Origin: Epiperipatus broadwayi
Lineage: Eukaryota > Onychophora > Udeonychophora > Euonychophora > Peripatidae
Direction of reading: 5' to 3'
Length of the DNA stretch: 64,000 nucleotides
NCBI GenBank assembly: GCA_028023455.1
Contig: JAQFVV010012446.1
Location: 6,263,501 to 6,327,500, forward strand
In this document: positions 46,051 through 56,169 of the stretch, piece by piece
Numbering within the stretch: position 1 is the first letter of the stretch
Layout of the letters: each line of letters starts with the position of its first letter
The notes under the pieces: model-generated
The model's database searches: none
What the model saw: only the letters and a program-made list of their open reading frames with translations
What the model was told of the DNA's origin: nothing
Made by a program: the position numbers and the translations under genes

Positions 46051-47049
46051 TGCTAATGATATAAATATATATGCTAGCATTAGGAAATCCTTTTTATTTT
46101 CTTTGTTAACAAAAGTTTTGAAATTATCACGATTTGTTCACATAAAATAAATATGAACCCATAGAAACTGACAGTTTTAAAATATTTAAGATAGATTTAG
46201 CAGTTAAATGCTCTTTTTTCTGTCTTAATTCAAATTAAGAATGTCTTTAGAATTAACGAGTTTTCATAGTGTATATATGTATTTGAATTATGATAATCGT
46301 TAAATATCAGGATACAACAACAGAACTTTTAACATTTGATGACATTAGTAGAAGTTTCTGAACTTTTAACGATTTATCCTAACAAATCAATTTTGACAAG
46401 TATATCAGACACTCTTGAGTCATTTACATTATTAAGATGTACAGTCTGGCCAATATATTTTAGTACTGGTTCTGTGGCTTTATATAAATCAAAATTCTTA
46501 GAATATTAAGGTGAAGATATCTTGGTTGGCTACTTTGTCTAAGTTCATTTTTGTTCAATGTTTTATTAATTAAATATTTTTATGTATTTCCCCGCAAAGA
46601 CTGTAAACGTTTTTGTCTTTGAAAAAATATTGTTTAATTCTTTTCTTATAAATAAATTTCAATGCGATTAGTTTTTATTCCATTGTATAATTCTAGAAAA
46701 GTACATTATATGTGATCTGTTTAAATGGCTTTGATTTATACCCCTCCCCACCTCCATTTGTAGATTATCCCATTCATAACTGAAAGCATCTGGTCAAGAC
46801 TTACATGAGTTAGTTTAGATACCTAATTTTACTATAAATATTTGTTAGCTTGGGAAGACAAATTCGTATATTTGTGAAAGTTAAAATAATACATTAAAGT
46901 TTTTCTATTCCTTTACTTGTACAATGTTAAATGTCTACTATAATGTTAATTGAAAGTTTGTGATGATCTTTTAATAGTTATTACGTTTCTTATATTGCTA
47001 AATATCGGTAGAAAAATTCAAACTTTATTTAATATACAATCAACTGTTA
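46051..47049. other. non-coding AT-rich stretch
   Basis: No element or frame supported. Confidence 0.3.
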
Positions 47050-47342
47050 GTATGATAATTACATATCGTATTATTTCCAACTTTCTTACACACTTCAACA
47101 ATACTATTTTTTTTTATACCTGTTGATTTTTAGAAATGGATATGTAAAGAGTGGATTTTAAAATGCTCTGATGATGACTGCAAGGCAGTCGAAACTGTAA
47201 ACATAAAGTTTTGGTATAATAAATAGTATTGTTGAAGTGTATAAGAAATTTGGAAATGGTATGATATGTAAATATAGAAATCAGTATGTAAGAAAAGGAG
47301 GAAGAAGAAGAAAATTGTATTACTTCTATAAGTGTGATAATT
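47050..47342 (+). mobile_element. family C palindromic element with one-sided tail and TSD
   Basis: GTATGATAATT (47050-47060) and GTGTGATAATT (47332-47342) match at 10 of 11, a probable TSD. Arms at 47061-47120 and 47213-47275 (TTCCAACTTTCTTACACACT ... AGTGTATAAGAAATTTGGAA). A tail AGAAATCAGTATGTAAGAAA, AGGAGGAAGAAG lies only on the right. The same arms and tail occur at 59212-59460. Confidence 0.75.
47165..47202 (+). ncRNA. hammerhead-like motif, family C, intact core
   Basis: CTGATGA (47168-47174), a perfect stem II GACTGC/GCAGTC with loop AAG, GAAAC (47191-47195), T, GTA (47197-47199). A15.1-U16.1 and C15.2-G16.2 can pair around a single-nucleotide loop, and GTA is an allowed cleavage triplet. 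Stem I is not obvious from adjacent bases. Confidence 0.55.
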
Positions 47343-47457
47343 CATACTGTTTGGAAGCTACTCATTAATTTTGCCCTTAGGAAAAAGTGGAGAACTCAGA
47401 AGAACCCTCATGGATATGTTTATGAAATTTCTACTGGCTGTTGTCTTTGATAGAGTA

Positions 47458-47680
47458 ACCTAGTTAGTTAGAGCATCATCTTAAATTCAATATTTGATTC
47501 CCATGTGAGTATTATCATTGGTCAAGTCCGAAACACCTTAAGAAGAGAGGAGAATAATATTTGAAATGCTATTACTAACAGTTGCATGCATTTGAAAAGA
47601 TTAAATAAACTTTGGATTTTTCAAGACGTTCAACAATTAATGTTAGATGCTAGAAATAGTCCAACATATGCTAATTTTTT
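47458..47680 (+). repeat. S1 SINE
   Basis: AGTTAGTTAGAGCATC head, TTTGATTCCCATG (B box), ATTATCATTGGTCAAG body, GCTATTACTAACAGTTGCAT, and 3' end AGAAATAGTCCAACATA. Confidence 0.7.
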
Positions 47681-48424
47681 ATAGTAATTATTAAAAAATT
47701 GTACGTTATTTGAAAAAAAAATTATAATAATGATCATTATCAAAATGGCTAACTATTTTAACTCCTATCAATTATAAACTATTAATTCCTTGATATTAAT
47801 TTTCAAAAATCAGTTATAAACAAATATATTATCGTTTTAAAAGAAAAAAACTACTTTGTATTTGCTTAATTAGACAATATTCAGATTACTATACACGTGA
47901 GACAATATACTGTTGACACAGCTATTCTCGGTAAAAAAAGAAAAGGTGGGTGTCCATATTTATGAACTTTAAAAAAAAAAAAATCAATAATTTGCTTTAA
48001 TTAAGTAATGGTGCCATCCTTGTATTATTTCCAATCTGTGGTAGGATACTGAAATTAGCAGATAATAGCTATATTATAATGTTGGTTTTTAACATTAGTG
48101 TGTGCGTGTGTATTATATATTATATGTGCATTCTTAATTAAAGATGCTAGAGCTAGGATAGAATCTTATCAACATGCCAATGGAACAAAGCAAAAAACTA
48201 ATCCATAACTTTTTGTAAAAGAAGTCAAAAACAGAAAAACAATAACATAAAATTATTATATTTTGATTTTCATCAGTGCATCATTCATCTTGAGCCCATT
48301 TCTATCATAATGATCCATCAGCCCAGGAGTCGACCAATGTCCCACACTGTAGGTACATGAGGAATATACACTTATTCAAGTAAGCTATGTAGCACATATT
48401 AACAATTTAATTTGTAACTTTATT
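47681..48424. other. non-coding stretch
   Basis: Short GT/AT alternation near 48097-48125. Nothing else. Confidence 0.3.
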
Positions 48425-48500
48425 TCTAGAAGTTCTGAAGAAGATTGCTGGGGCAATCGAAACGGTCAATAGTGGATTGTAAAAAGCATTGTAAAAAGTA
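48425..48500 (+). ncRNA. hammerhead-like motif, family C, solo arm
   Basis: AGAAGTT, CTGAAGA (48435-48441), stem II GATTGC (48443-48448)/GCAATC (48453-48458), GAAAC (48459-48463), G, GTC (48465-48467), then AATAGTGGATTGTAAAAAGC. It matches the right arm of the element at 35612-35852 but has no partner arm. Confidence 0.55.
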
Positions 48501-49604
48501 ATAAAGAACATAAATGAAATTAATACAATTTGATTTCATATATGCATTATTGTTAGATATTTAAGTATTCAAAAATAACGTGTATGTTAGGTATCTAAAA
48601 ATAATGTGTATATGAAGTTTAACTTAACATGCGCTATGTGGTTAATTGAGTAAGTGTATGTTACTCATGTATGTATAGTAAAGGAGGTTGGCCTGACTTC
48701 TGGGCTGATGAATGGTTGTGATAGGATTGAGCTAAATGATGCACTGAAAAATCAAAACTTGCAACACATATTATCATGTAATGATACTACATCCGTCAAC
48801 AAGGTATTTCAAGTGGGTAGAAACTTGTTCCTACCTTACCTGAGAATAGCGTAATAAAAGTTCAAATGCGCTGATAAAAAAAAGTAGTATATTATATTTC
48901 AAAACATGAAAAAAGTATATTTAGAAAAAAAACAAGAAAATAACATATTTAGCAATCTAACGCACAGTGATTGTAAAATAAATATGTTCAATATGTGTGA
49001 TCTGTCCTAGCACTTTATAAGATGTTAAATTAAACCACGAGGCAAAATGCTTTTTTCGTAAGAAATTAAATTATAAAACTAATCCATAGATTGAACATAA
49101 GTAAGAATTTAATAAGCATAATAATGCAAAAAGTGATCCATGCAGTCCACAAAAAAAAAAAATTGATGATGGCATTAAATCTTTTGAAAATTAAATTTCA
49201 AAAATGCATCTGTCTATGAAGAAAGTGTACTTAGATGCCATGAAAATTGCAGTTATTATTTTAAATACACATTTTTGCTTTTTTGTTTACTTCAATGGTT
49301 ATACTTTTTACGATTATCATCATAAACATATGGAAAAAATAAAAAAACATGGCCACTATAAAAAGTGCACAAGCAAAAGTAACCTTATATAATTGTAACC
49401 ATATGAAGTATAACCGTGGAAATAATCAACAAGGTGAAAATATATGTTAATGAATTGCTTATATGAGTTTAATTTCTTATGGATTTACTGTTATCAATCA
49501 CTTTTATGGATTACATAGTTTAGTTTTTGTATTGTGCTTGTTAAATACCTATTGTATTAGCAAATTCTTTTATTTTTCCTACTCTTTTGCCATCTTGTTC
49601 AATA
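48501..49604. other. non-coding AT-rich stretch
   Basis: Short frames at 48654-48854 and 49204-49392 show no domains. Confidence 0.3.
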
Positions 49605-49960
49605 GATGTTAGATGCTTATTAAATCCTTATTCAGTGCTGTTTTATCCAAATATTCCCAGACTAGTTTCTAGCTTATGACTTTCAGCAATGATATTTTGG
49701 GATTGAGCACTTTAACTTTTTGGATCTAATGCATCTTTCCTCTAACAGCTCCTTTTTACTTTTTATTATACTATCAAGCTACCAGCCCAAATTGAAAAAC
49801 TTTTAAATATTGCTTGCATACTTATCTAGATCTGAAACTGGTTTGGTTTCTGGATATTATGGTGACCTTAGTTTTTTTTTATAACTTTGTCATTTATTCT
49901 TAGGCCAGAATCGGAACAAAAACAGTAATACATCATGTAACCAATGAAGTATCACATGAT
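49605..49960. mobile_element. family A fragment with decayed antisense hammerhead
   Basis: AGATGCTTATTAAATCCTTA, TCCAAATATTCCCAGACTAG, TTTCTAGCTT and TTTTGGGATT match one family A arm. The antisense ribozyme (49650-49712) keeps GAAAC and GTC but not CTGATGA. The far side ends in TATCACATGATC-type tail sequence (about 49950). Confidence 0.5.
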
Positions 49961-50384
49961 CTTAACTTACACGGTGGCAAAGAATAAAGATGACAAAGGT
50001 TATGAAAAATGAATAGCAATATATGTAAGTTAATGTCATGGGATAAATATCTGATTGTTGTTAGTATGCATTTTGATCTGAACTTTTTATATGCTGTACT
50101 ATGTTCCCATTTTTCATTTTCTTTGTAATGGAGCATTTTTGAATTTTTTTTTTATTTTTATAAATATACTATTGTCATTTATTTTTTTATGGATTACTTA
50201 ATTTAATTTTTTATATTGTTGTGCTTGTTAAATCTTTACTTATATTTCATCTCATAGATTTGTTTTGGAATTAAATTTTTTATATAGTCGCATTTGCTTT
50301 TATTATTAATTATTGTTTTTTCAGTATGCTTTTATTCACCACACTTATTGAATGTATTTATTTTTTAATATTTTTTTTTTATAA
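49961..50384. other. non-coding AT-rich stretch
   Basis: Nothing recognised. Confidence 0.3.
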
Positions 50385-50456
50385 TGTCAAAGCGGGGAAG
50401 CGAACCCGGGACGGCTGCTTGGAAGGCAGCTACGCTAACCGCTAGGCCACCAATGC
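50385..50456 (-). pseudogene. tRNA-Gly(UCC)-like pseudogene
   Basis: 72 nt on the minus strand: GCATTGGTGGCCTAGCGGTT, an anticodon arm GCTGC-CTTCCAA-GCAGC with anticodon TCC, and a T-arm with GGGTTCGCTTCC. The body closely follows animal tRNA-Gly(UCC), but the 3' acceptor strand (CGCTTTGACA) no longer pairs with GCATTGG. Internal A and B boxes are present. Confidence 0.7.
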
Positions 50457-50937
50457 TTGACTATTTTTTAATAATTGTTTATTGGATTGATTGCAAAATA
50501 TTGTATATTATTTTCAGAGGTTTTTTAATTGCAAATATATTATTTTTATGTTTTATTTTTGATGTATATAAATTAAATTATTTTCATATTTATTGTTGAT
50601 TTTTTGCACAAAATAGACTAATGTATAGATTATCTTTTCTGCATTTCATTGATACGTGATTTGGTAGCACCATTCTATAGAGAAGCATAGACTTTACTAG
50701 AACTAATTAAAGTAGAGGAATAGGCTTTACTAGAACAATTAAATTATAGAAAATTAAACGTTTTTTTTTATTATTTCTAATTCTTTGTTTTAAATTTTTT
50801 AAAGTGCAGGAATATGGAGATCATAGCTATTGCATGGACATTTATTTGCTTGGGAAGGGAAATAGTTGTTTATAAAGAATATTAATGTTTGAATATTTTA
50901 TTCCTAATTGAATACACATTTTTAATATACCATATTT
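50457..50937. other. non-coding AT-rich stretch
   Basis: Nothing recognised. Confidence 0.3.
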
Positions 50938-51022
50938 ATGTGATGTGATGTATTGTGGCTTCTCCTTAAACGAAGTCAAGAATATCTCCGCAATTATGCC
51001 CAAATAAACCTGTTATTTACCG
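50938..51022 (-). mobile_element. LINE 3' end scrap
   Basis: GTGATGTGATGTATTGTGGC, TTCTCCTTAAACGAAGTCAA and AATTATGCCCAAATAAACCT are the reverse complement of the 3' UTR end of the LINE at 21451-22906. Fewer than 100 nt remain. Confidence 0.8.
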
Positions 51023-51658
51023 GCATATAGAACGTAGTACCCCACCTATACACATTTTTAAGAAAAAGTAATAATTTTCTACATTTTTTCATGAATTTCC
51101 ATAATGATTTTTTGTACTAATTTTATTGTTTATTCATGTCTATACAAAATGTAACTAGAAAACATTAGTTATATATCTTTTAATTTTCATCCCCAAAATC
51201 CAGAAATTAATCTCCAAGGCAAAACATTTTTAAGATTGTCTCTTTTCCTAACTGTATGTTATTTACCTTGTGGATAGATTTATATTTTTGAAAGAACTTT
51301 TTTTATATATATTTTAACTATCTAATTTTAAAATAATTTTTTAAAAATTATGAGAATATTAAGTTACTTTGAATGTTTTGCTCGGATATTGATATGGTTA
51401 CGAGAGTATTTATATATTAGTATAACTGTTGTGTAGCTATATATAGCTTACATGCATGCTTGCTTACACATATGTGTATTTGTAAATATTTTTTTGTTTT
51501 GCAAAAGGACAAAATACAATAGAATACTTACACATATATATATATTAATATAAACCCAGAGTTTTTAGACTGACTGAAATATCAACCTATAACTGGTGCA
51601 TAAGATGCACCCCATACTTTAGGAGTATTTTGAGAGGGGGAAAATATGTCATAGTCAA
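51023..51658. other. non-coding AT-rich stretch
   Basis: Nothing recognised. Confidence 0.3.
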
Positions 51659-51730
51659 GCGTCTGTGGCCTAGTGGTTAGCATAGCTGCCTTCTAAGCAG
51701 CTGGTCCGGGTTCGCTTCCCGATCAACGCA
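51659..51730 (+). tRNA. tRNA-Gly-derived sequence with anticodon UCU (probable pseudogene)
   Basis: Exactly 72 nt: GCGTCTGTGGCCTAGTGGTT, then an anticodon arm GCTGC-CTTCTAA-GCAGC, T-arm CCGGGTTCGCTTCCCG, and CAACGCA at the 3' end. The acceptor pairs GCGT with ACGC, but the inner three positions are mismatched or wobble. Everything else follows tRNA-Gly(UCC), so the C-to-T change in the anticodon would read arginine AGA. Acceptor damage suggests a pseudogene; an expressed variant is not excluded. Confidence 0.5.
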
Positions 51731-52425
51731 TTTGATATATGAAAAAAAAAAGAAAAAAAAAGTGTCCTATACACTGGAAAATATGTTATACAGATATATA
51801 TATATTTAGTATATTTAACAAACTCCAAAAAAGAAAAAGAAATTTTTATAATTCATACGCCTTGTAAGCTTCGATATGCATTTATTCGCTCTTTTATTTA
51901 CTAAATTAATCCTGCATGGTCACCTTAGCATGAAAACAAAATATTTCTATGTTTAAAAAAGTAATGTAAATTGACAATTTAAATGTTAATTCAAATTAAT
52001 TTAGTTTTTTAATAAACTGTATTGTTACATTTACTAAAACATAAATTTATTAAAAGATTTAAGGGCTTAAAAGTTTTTAAAAAAATTTCAACAGTGGTGC
52101 AAAATTATTTTTATCAACATATATATAATATTGTTTATTGCATTTATGCAATATAATTTCTAAATTAAAGACTATTAATTTCATTAAAAAATTGTTTTAA
52201 TTTTCAAATTCCATTTAATTACCTCATAAATATTCTTAATGCATTCAGAATATACACAAGAATATTTTATTTTATAATATGCAGTTGATATTATTATTTT
52301 ATTTTTAAAATGTTAGTTTCTTTTACAAACGTTAACATAGCTGAGCAGAGGCAAATATATAATTTAAATTATCAAAGTATTTTACAGACTATTCTTATTA
52401 CAAGAACCCTTTAAGACAAAATCAA
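51731..52425. other. non-coding AT-rich stretch
   Basis: Nothing recognised before the Penelope relic. Confidence 0.3.
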
Positions 52426-53272
52426 TATACTTTTAATGCAGTATAGAATTATTTCGAGCAAAATCAGGGAAAGGCTATAGATGCATCATTGTCACCCCTG
52501 ATTAGTAACATTTATATGTAAAAATTTGAAACTGCAGCCACAAATATTACTTCATCTGGACCTAAAATCTGGCTTCACTATTTTGATGATGCAGTCATTG
52601 ATTGAATAGACTTATAATGAAGTACTGTTGTAAACATTCTGGACACACACCAATAATGTATCCCTTTGGTTATATTGACAGTAGAATTAGAACAAGAACA
52701 AAAATCGCCATTGTTAGATATTCTTGTGATATGACTCTCATGAAAATCAAAACTACACTTACGGAAAACCTACCCGTATGGGAAAATATTAACATATAAT
52801 TCAATTATGACAAAACACCCCAAAAATTGGAGTTATTCTGTTATTATGAAACAGTGCAAAAAAAGTTTGATCAAAAATTTGAGGTTTGGAAAAAAAAATC
52901 CAACATAGAACAATTCTCATATGATCATCATCATCTATCATTATGAAAACCTTAAAAAGATAAAAAAAAAAAAAGGAACATAATATATATATATATTACA
53001 GTATATCCATATGTATCAGAGATAGCAGACAAACAAAAAGATCTGCATATAATATTATAATAGTTTTCCAAAGCCACAGTACATTTCCAGGAATCCTGCC
53101 CTCTACAAAATCTAAACTTAAAATACTGAAAAACAAAAGCTACATTTATGAAATACTATGTGAATATGGAAAGACATATTGGTGAAAACAGCTACTCCCA
53201 TCAAAAAACAATTAAAATAATACAAAGTAATGATAAGTGAGAAAAAGTAGACATGTCTAAAGTAGCAGACTA
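52426..53272 (+). pseudogene. Penelope-like element reverse transcriptase and GIY-YIG endonuclease, decayed
   Basis: In one frame, with a few stops: YFEQNQGKAIDASLSPLISN then IYM, KFETAATNI and the catalytic IWLHYFDDAVID (YFDD at 52579-52590, normally YVDD). The order GxAMGSPLSP..ANI-M..FE..A...P..W.RYVDD is specific to Penelope-like RTs. Then VELEQEQKSPLLDILV (52681-) and YGKPTRMGKY, matching LPFLDVLV and YRKPTHTDRY. Farther on, YIYEILCEYGKTY (about 53140-53178) and, after a 1-nt deletion, GENSYSHQKTIKII, EKVDMSKVADY fit the GIY-YIG endonuclease (IYKIPC..C.K.YIGETGR...IKEH). The N-terminal third is not seen. The intact protein reverse-transcribes Penelope RNA at chromosomal sites. This copy is dead. 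Confidence 0.85.
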
Positions 53273-53290
53273 TTAATAATAAGCATGTAT

Positions 53291-53663
53291 GGTATTAGTT
53301 GATTAGGTGTACTGTGGCTGCTAGGTGATGTGCAGTACCATCAAGAACCCCCAAGAAGCCTGAAAGTGATAAATTTCTATCCATATATCGGTGAAATCAA
53401 AAAATGAAAATGCCTAAGGCAAAGTAAATCGAACAAATCCTTCTAAAATACAAATCAAAAAGAAATTGAAGTAAACAATATAAAATTCCAATTACATAAA
53501 CAGAAATCGGATTTGTTCGATTCACTTTGCCTTAGGCATTTTAATTTTTCGATTCCAGCGATTTTTGGATAGAAATTTATCACTTGCAGGCTTCTTGGAG
53601 GTTCTTGGTGGTACTGCAGCATTACTTAGTGGCCACAGTATATCTAACCAATTAGTAAGTACC
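53291..53663. mobile_element. MITE, GGTAGTTGT family, long form
   Basis: Left GGTATTAGTTGATTAGGTGT then ACTGTGGCTGC; right end (reverse complement) GGTACTTACTAATTGGTTAG, ATATACTGTGG. Arms share CAAGAAGCCTG..AGTGATAA with 45877-46050. An inner inverted repeat (AAATGCCTAAGGCAAAGT / ACTTTGCCTTAGGCATTT) lengthens it. Confidence 0.75.
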
Positions 53664-53861
53664 TAATAATCAGCTGTTGGTACTTATGGCTTATTATTTA
53701 TATATATACTTTTACCATGGTTCATCTAATTGACATCAGTTACATCCAAACCTCAAATTCATTTTCTGATATTCATCTTAATAGTAATAGATTTTTTTTT
53801 CTGTATATTATCTCTAGGATATTGAACAAGTAATTAAGTGATCTATTCCATAGTCTCTTAA
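53664..53861. other. non-coding AT-rich stretch
   Basis: Nothing recognised. Confidence 0.3.
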
Positions 53862-54328
53862 ATGTGAATATTCTTTACCAACATAAAGATAGTGATTTGG
53901 GTTAACACCATTTGTGTTGCCTTGGGTATAGTTAGCATTTTGGCTCTTGAAAAATGTATTTGCAGTAAAAAGATTTATTGAATTCATGCATACTTATTAG
54001 TCTCATGCTTCATTTGTTTTACTTCAGTGATTCTTAAGATATTAGTGCATAAAGGGATTCATTTCTATCATTATTACATCAAACTGTTTTTCATACTTGA
54101 TGTATTCCAAGTTCTAGTGGCGGCAGTCTCTTACAGCCTTAGATTCCCTCCCACACATATATAAAATTTGTGGCTAGATGACCATTATTACTGGGAAATA
54201 ATGGCTCTTTATCCCTCAATTCCAGCACTATACTTGCATGTCTTATTGTTCATTATTTTTATCATAATTCATGGGAATTTTATATATAGAGTTTGCAAAA
54301 CAAACTCTTAACAAGCTTTGAGAATACA

Positions 54329-54382
54329 CTCAACCCCAGACCAGTTTCTGCATCTAGCATTGTCAGTGAGGTGTTAGGATAT
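54329..54382 (-). ncRNA. hammerhead-like motif, family A, one core change
   Basis: Minus strand: CTCA, CTGACAA (54366-54360) instead of CTGATGA, stem II TGC/GCA with loop TAGAT, GAAAC (54348-54344), TG, GTC, TGGGGTTGAG. The G8-to-A change should disable it. Confidence 0.5.
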
Positions 54383-54730
54383 TCATTAGATTAAAAATAC
54401 TAGGACTAGCTCAGCACTTTATCTAATGTATAACTATTGAGAAGAAAATCTGAAACTTTCAGACGTCTATATGTCTACAAATCCAGCTATCTAACTCAAA
54501 TAGCCATATGGGACTGAATTTATTTTTTGCTACTAAAGCTTTGGCGATTTTATATTGCTAGAGCTATTAATATATGGTGTATCTGAACTTAGTTCAGTCC
54601 CATATGGCTATTTGAGTTAGATAGCTGGATTTTTAGACATATAGATGTCTGAAAGTTTCAGATTTTCTTCTCAATAGTTATATATTAGATAAAGTGCTGG
54701 GCTAGTCCTAGTATTTTTAATCTAATGAAT

Positions 54731-54785
54731 ATCCTAACACTTCACTGATGACGCTAGATGCAGAAACCAGTCTGGGGTTGAGGGT
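54731..54785 (+). ncRNA. hammerhead ribozyme, family A, intact core
   Basis: CCTAACACTTCA, CTGATGA (54745-54751), stem II GC/GC with loop TAGAT, GAAAC (54763-54767), CA, GTC (54770-54772), TGGGGTTGAGG. Stem I pairs ACTTCA with TGGGGT (two G-U) and CCT with AGG across an internal loop. Stem II is short. Confidence 0.7.
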
Positions 54786-55140
54786 ACTCTCACAGCTTGT
54801 TAAGAGTTTGTTTTGCGAACTCTATATATAACATTTGTAAATACGAGCTTTATTAAAATTAGGTCATGTGACATCTGACTTGATTTTTTATCAATTCATG
54901 GGAATTGTTAGTGAATTCTTTCTTCCACAATTTGAATGTTTGGCTATTTACATGGTTATGGCCCACTAATCGCTAACATTAGTCAGCACCATTGCTGCTT
55001 AGTACAGTAATTAGTATTAAGATATGAAAACAAAACAAATAGAAGAAAAATAGGCATAATAGAGTTAAGATAATGGAGGTAAGATAATGGAGATAATTCT
55101 ATTTTTTCACATTCCATTTTTGCCACCATGTTTAAACTTT

Positions 55141-55460
55141 AGTAATCATCAGATGCTAATTCTTATTAAATCCCTATGGTATCCTTTCCAACTGAACTAG
55201 ACTAGTTTCTAGCTTAAGACTTTTATCAATGAAGAGTTTTTGGATTAGTAGCTTGATGTTGTAAACAAGTAAAAAAATATGGCAGCTAGAGGAAAGGTAT
55301 ATTAGATCATTCCCAGAATCCAAAGCTCCTCACCAATGAAAATCATAATCTAGAGACTAGTCTGGCAATGTTGGATAGCTAATATCTGGTGGTGTTGTGA
55401 GAGAAAATAGAATTTGCTGCTGAACAGCATGATGTAAACAAGGTTCGTGTGATGTCTTTT
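55141..55460. mobile_element. old family A copy within duplication copy 1
   Basis: A head-to-head pair of hammerhead relics: antisense at 55190-55248 (GAAAC kept, core TTGATAA) and sense at 55318-55376 (CCAATGA, GAGAC, GTC kept). The same pair lies at 56872-57062 in copy 2, so it predates the duplication. Confidence 0.6.
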
Positions 55461-55773
55461 TTGGTGTTATAATGAAGATAACATAAAAATAGAGAGACAG
55501 GAAGCATAATCAGTAGATGATATCATTAATCAATAGTTATTCAGGACAGAATTTCAAGATAAGCAAATTCATACACTTGATGTTTTTCATAACTGTTGAC
55601 CTTTAACTGTAGACCCCCCCTCTCATTAGTAGACAAATATTTGATTTATAAGTAGAAAATTATTATTAAATCTGTAGGGTTTTCTGCACAGTAGTTTGTT
55701 TATAAAATGTATATTATTTTTTAATTCTAAATTTGTTGTATTTTTTTTACAAAAAATTAGTTTTGCTATTACT

Positions 55774-56165
55774 CACATGACCCTCAACCATCCATAATAT
55801 CTCATACAGGTGACATACTTAATCACACACATGCCCATACATGAGGGTCAGAGTGACTTATGGTCAACATGGGTAGGATGAGAAGCTTGGCACCGATGTG
55901 GACTTTGAGCATTCCATCTTCAGATTCAATGAAATGGACAACTGAAGAGTTGTGGGTTGGAGTGGATTGAAGCCTGTCCATTAAAGTATGAAGATTGGCT
56001 ATCAATATAAGCTGAGCATTGATTGTATATATGTGTGGAGATGATAATCTGGACCAACTGATGAGTGCTGGTTTAGCACGAAATACGTATATTGGTGATT
56101 ATTTATCTTTTCGACAGTGTGTCAGCAGTATGAGATAGCATGGACAGTTGAGAGTCATGTGAAAG
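55774..56165 (+). mobile_element. family B element within duplication copy 1
   Basis: Left ACATGACCCTCAACCATCCA and right TGGACAGTTGAGAGTCATGT are inverted ends. Only the plus-strand hammerhead is present. The sister copy is at 57465-57876. Confidence 0.7.
56043..56102 (+). ncRNA. hammerhead ribozyme, family B, best preserved
   Basis: GATAATC-TGG-ACCAA (56043-56057), CTGATGA (56058-56064), a perfect stem II GTGCT...AGCAC (56065-56079), GAAA (56080-56083), stem III ATACGTAT (56083-56090) that is self-complementary, A at the cleavage position (56091), then TTGGT (56092-56096) and GATTAT (56097-56102). Stem I pairs ACCAA/TTGGT and ATAATC/GATTAT around a TGG bulge, giving a type I hammerhead with all core residues. 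Because stem III is a short palindrome, dimers would fold better than monomers. Confidence 0.85.
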
Positions 56166-56169
56166 TCTG

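Larger units (their letters stand above)
54266..54906 (+). mobile_element. family A retroelement (A2 type) with 14-bp TSD and known empty site
   Basis: AATTCATGGGAATT (54266-54279) is repeated exactly at 54893-54906. The tandem partner of this segment has a single AATACATGGGAATT (56598-56611), so it shows the empty site. The element (54280-54892) has inverted ends TTATATATAGAGTTTGCAAA / GCGAACTCTATATATAA, arms of about 270 nt, opposed hammerheads, and a tail only on the right (54829-54892, ending GTCATGTGACATCTGACTTG then ATTTTTTATC). Confidence 0.95.
53862..56169. repeat. segmental tandem duplication, copy 1
   Basis: From AATGTGAATATTCTTTACCA to GTGAAAGTCTGA, repeated immediately as 56170-57877. 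Copy 1 is longer because of the 613-bp family A insertion at 54280-54892. Both copies contain a decayed family A pair and a family B element. Confidence 0.9.
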
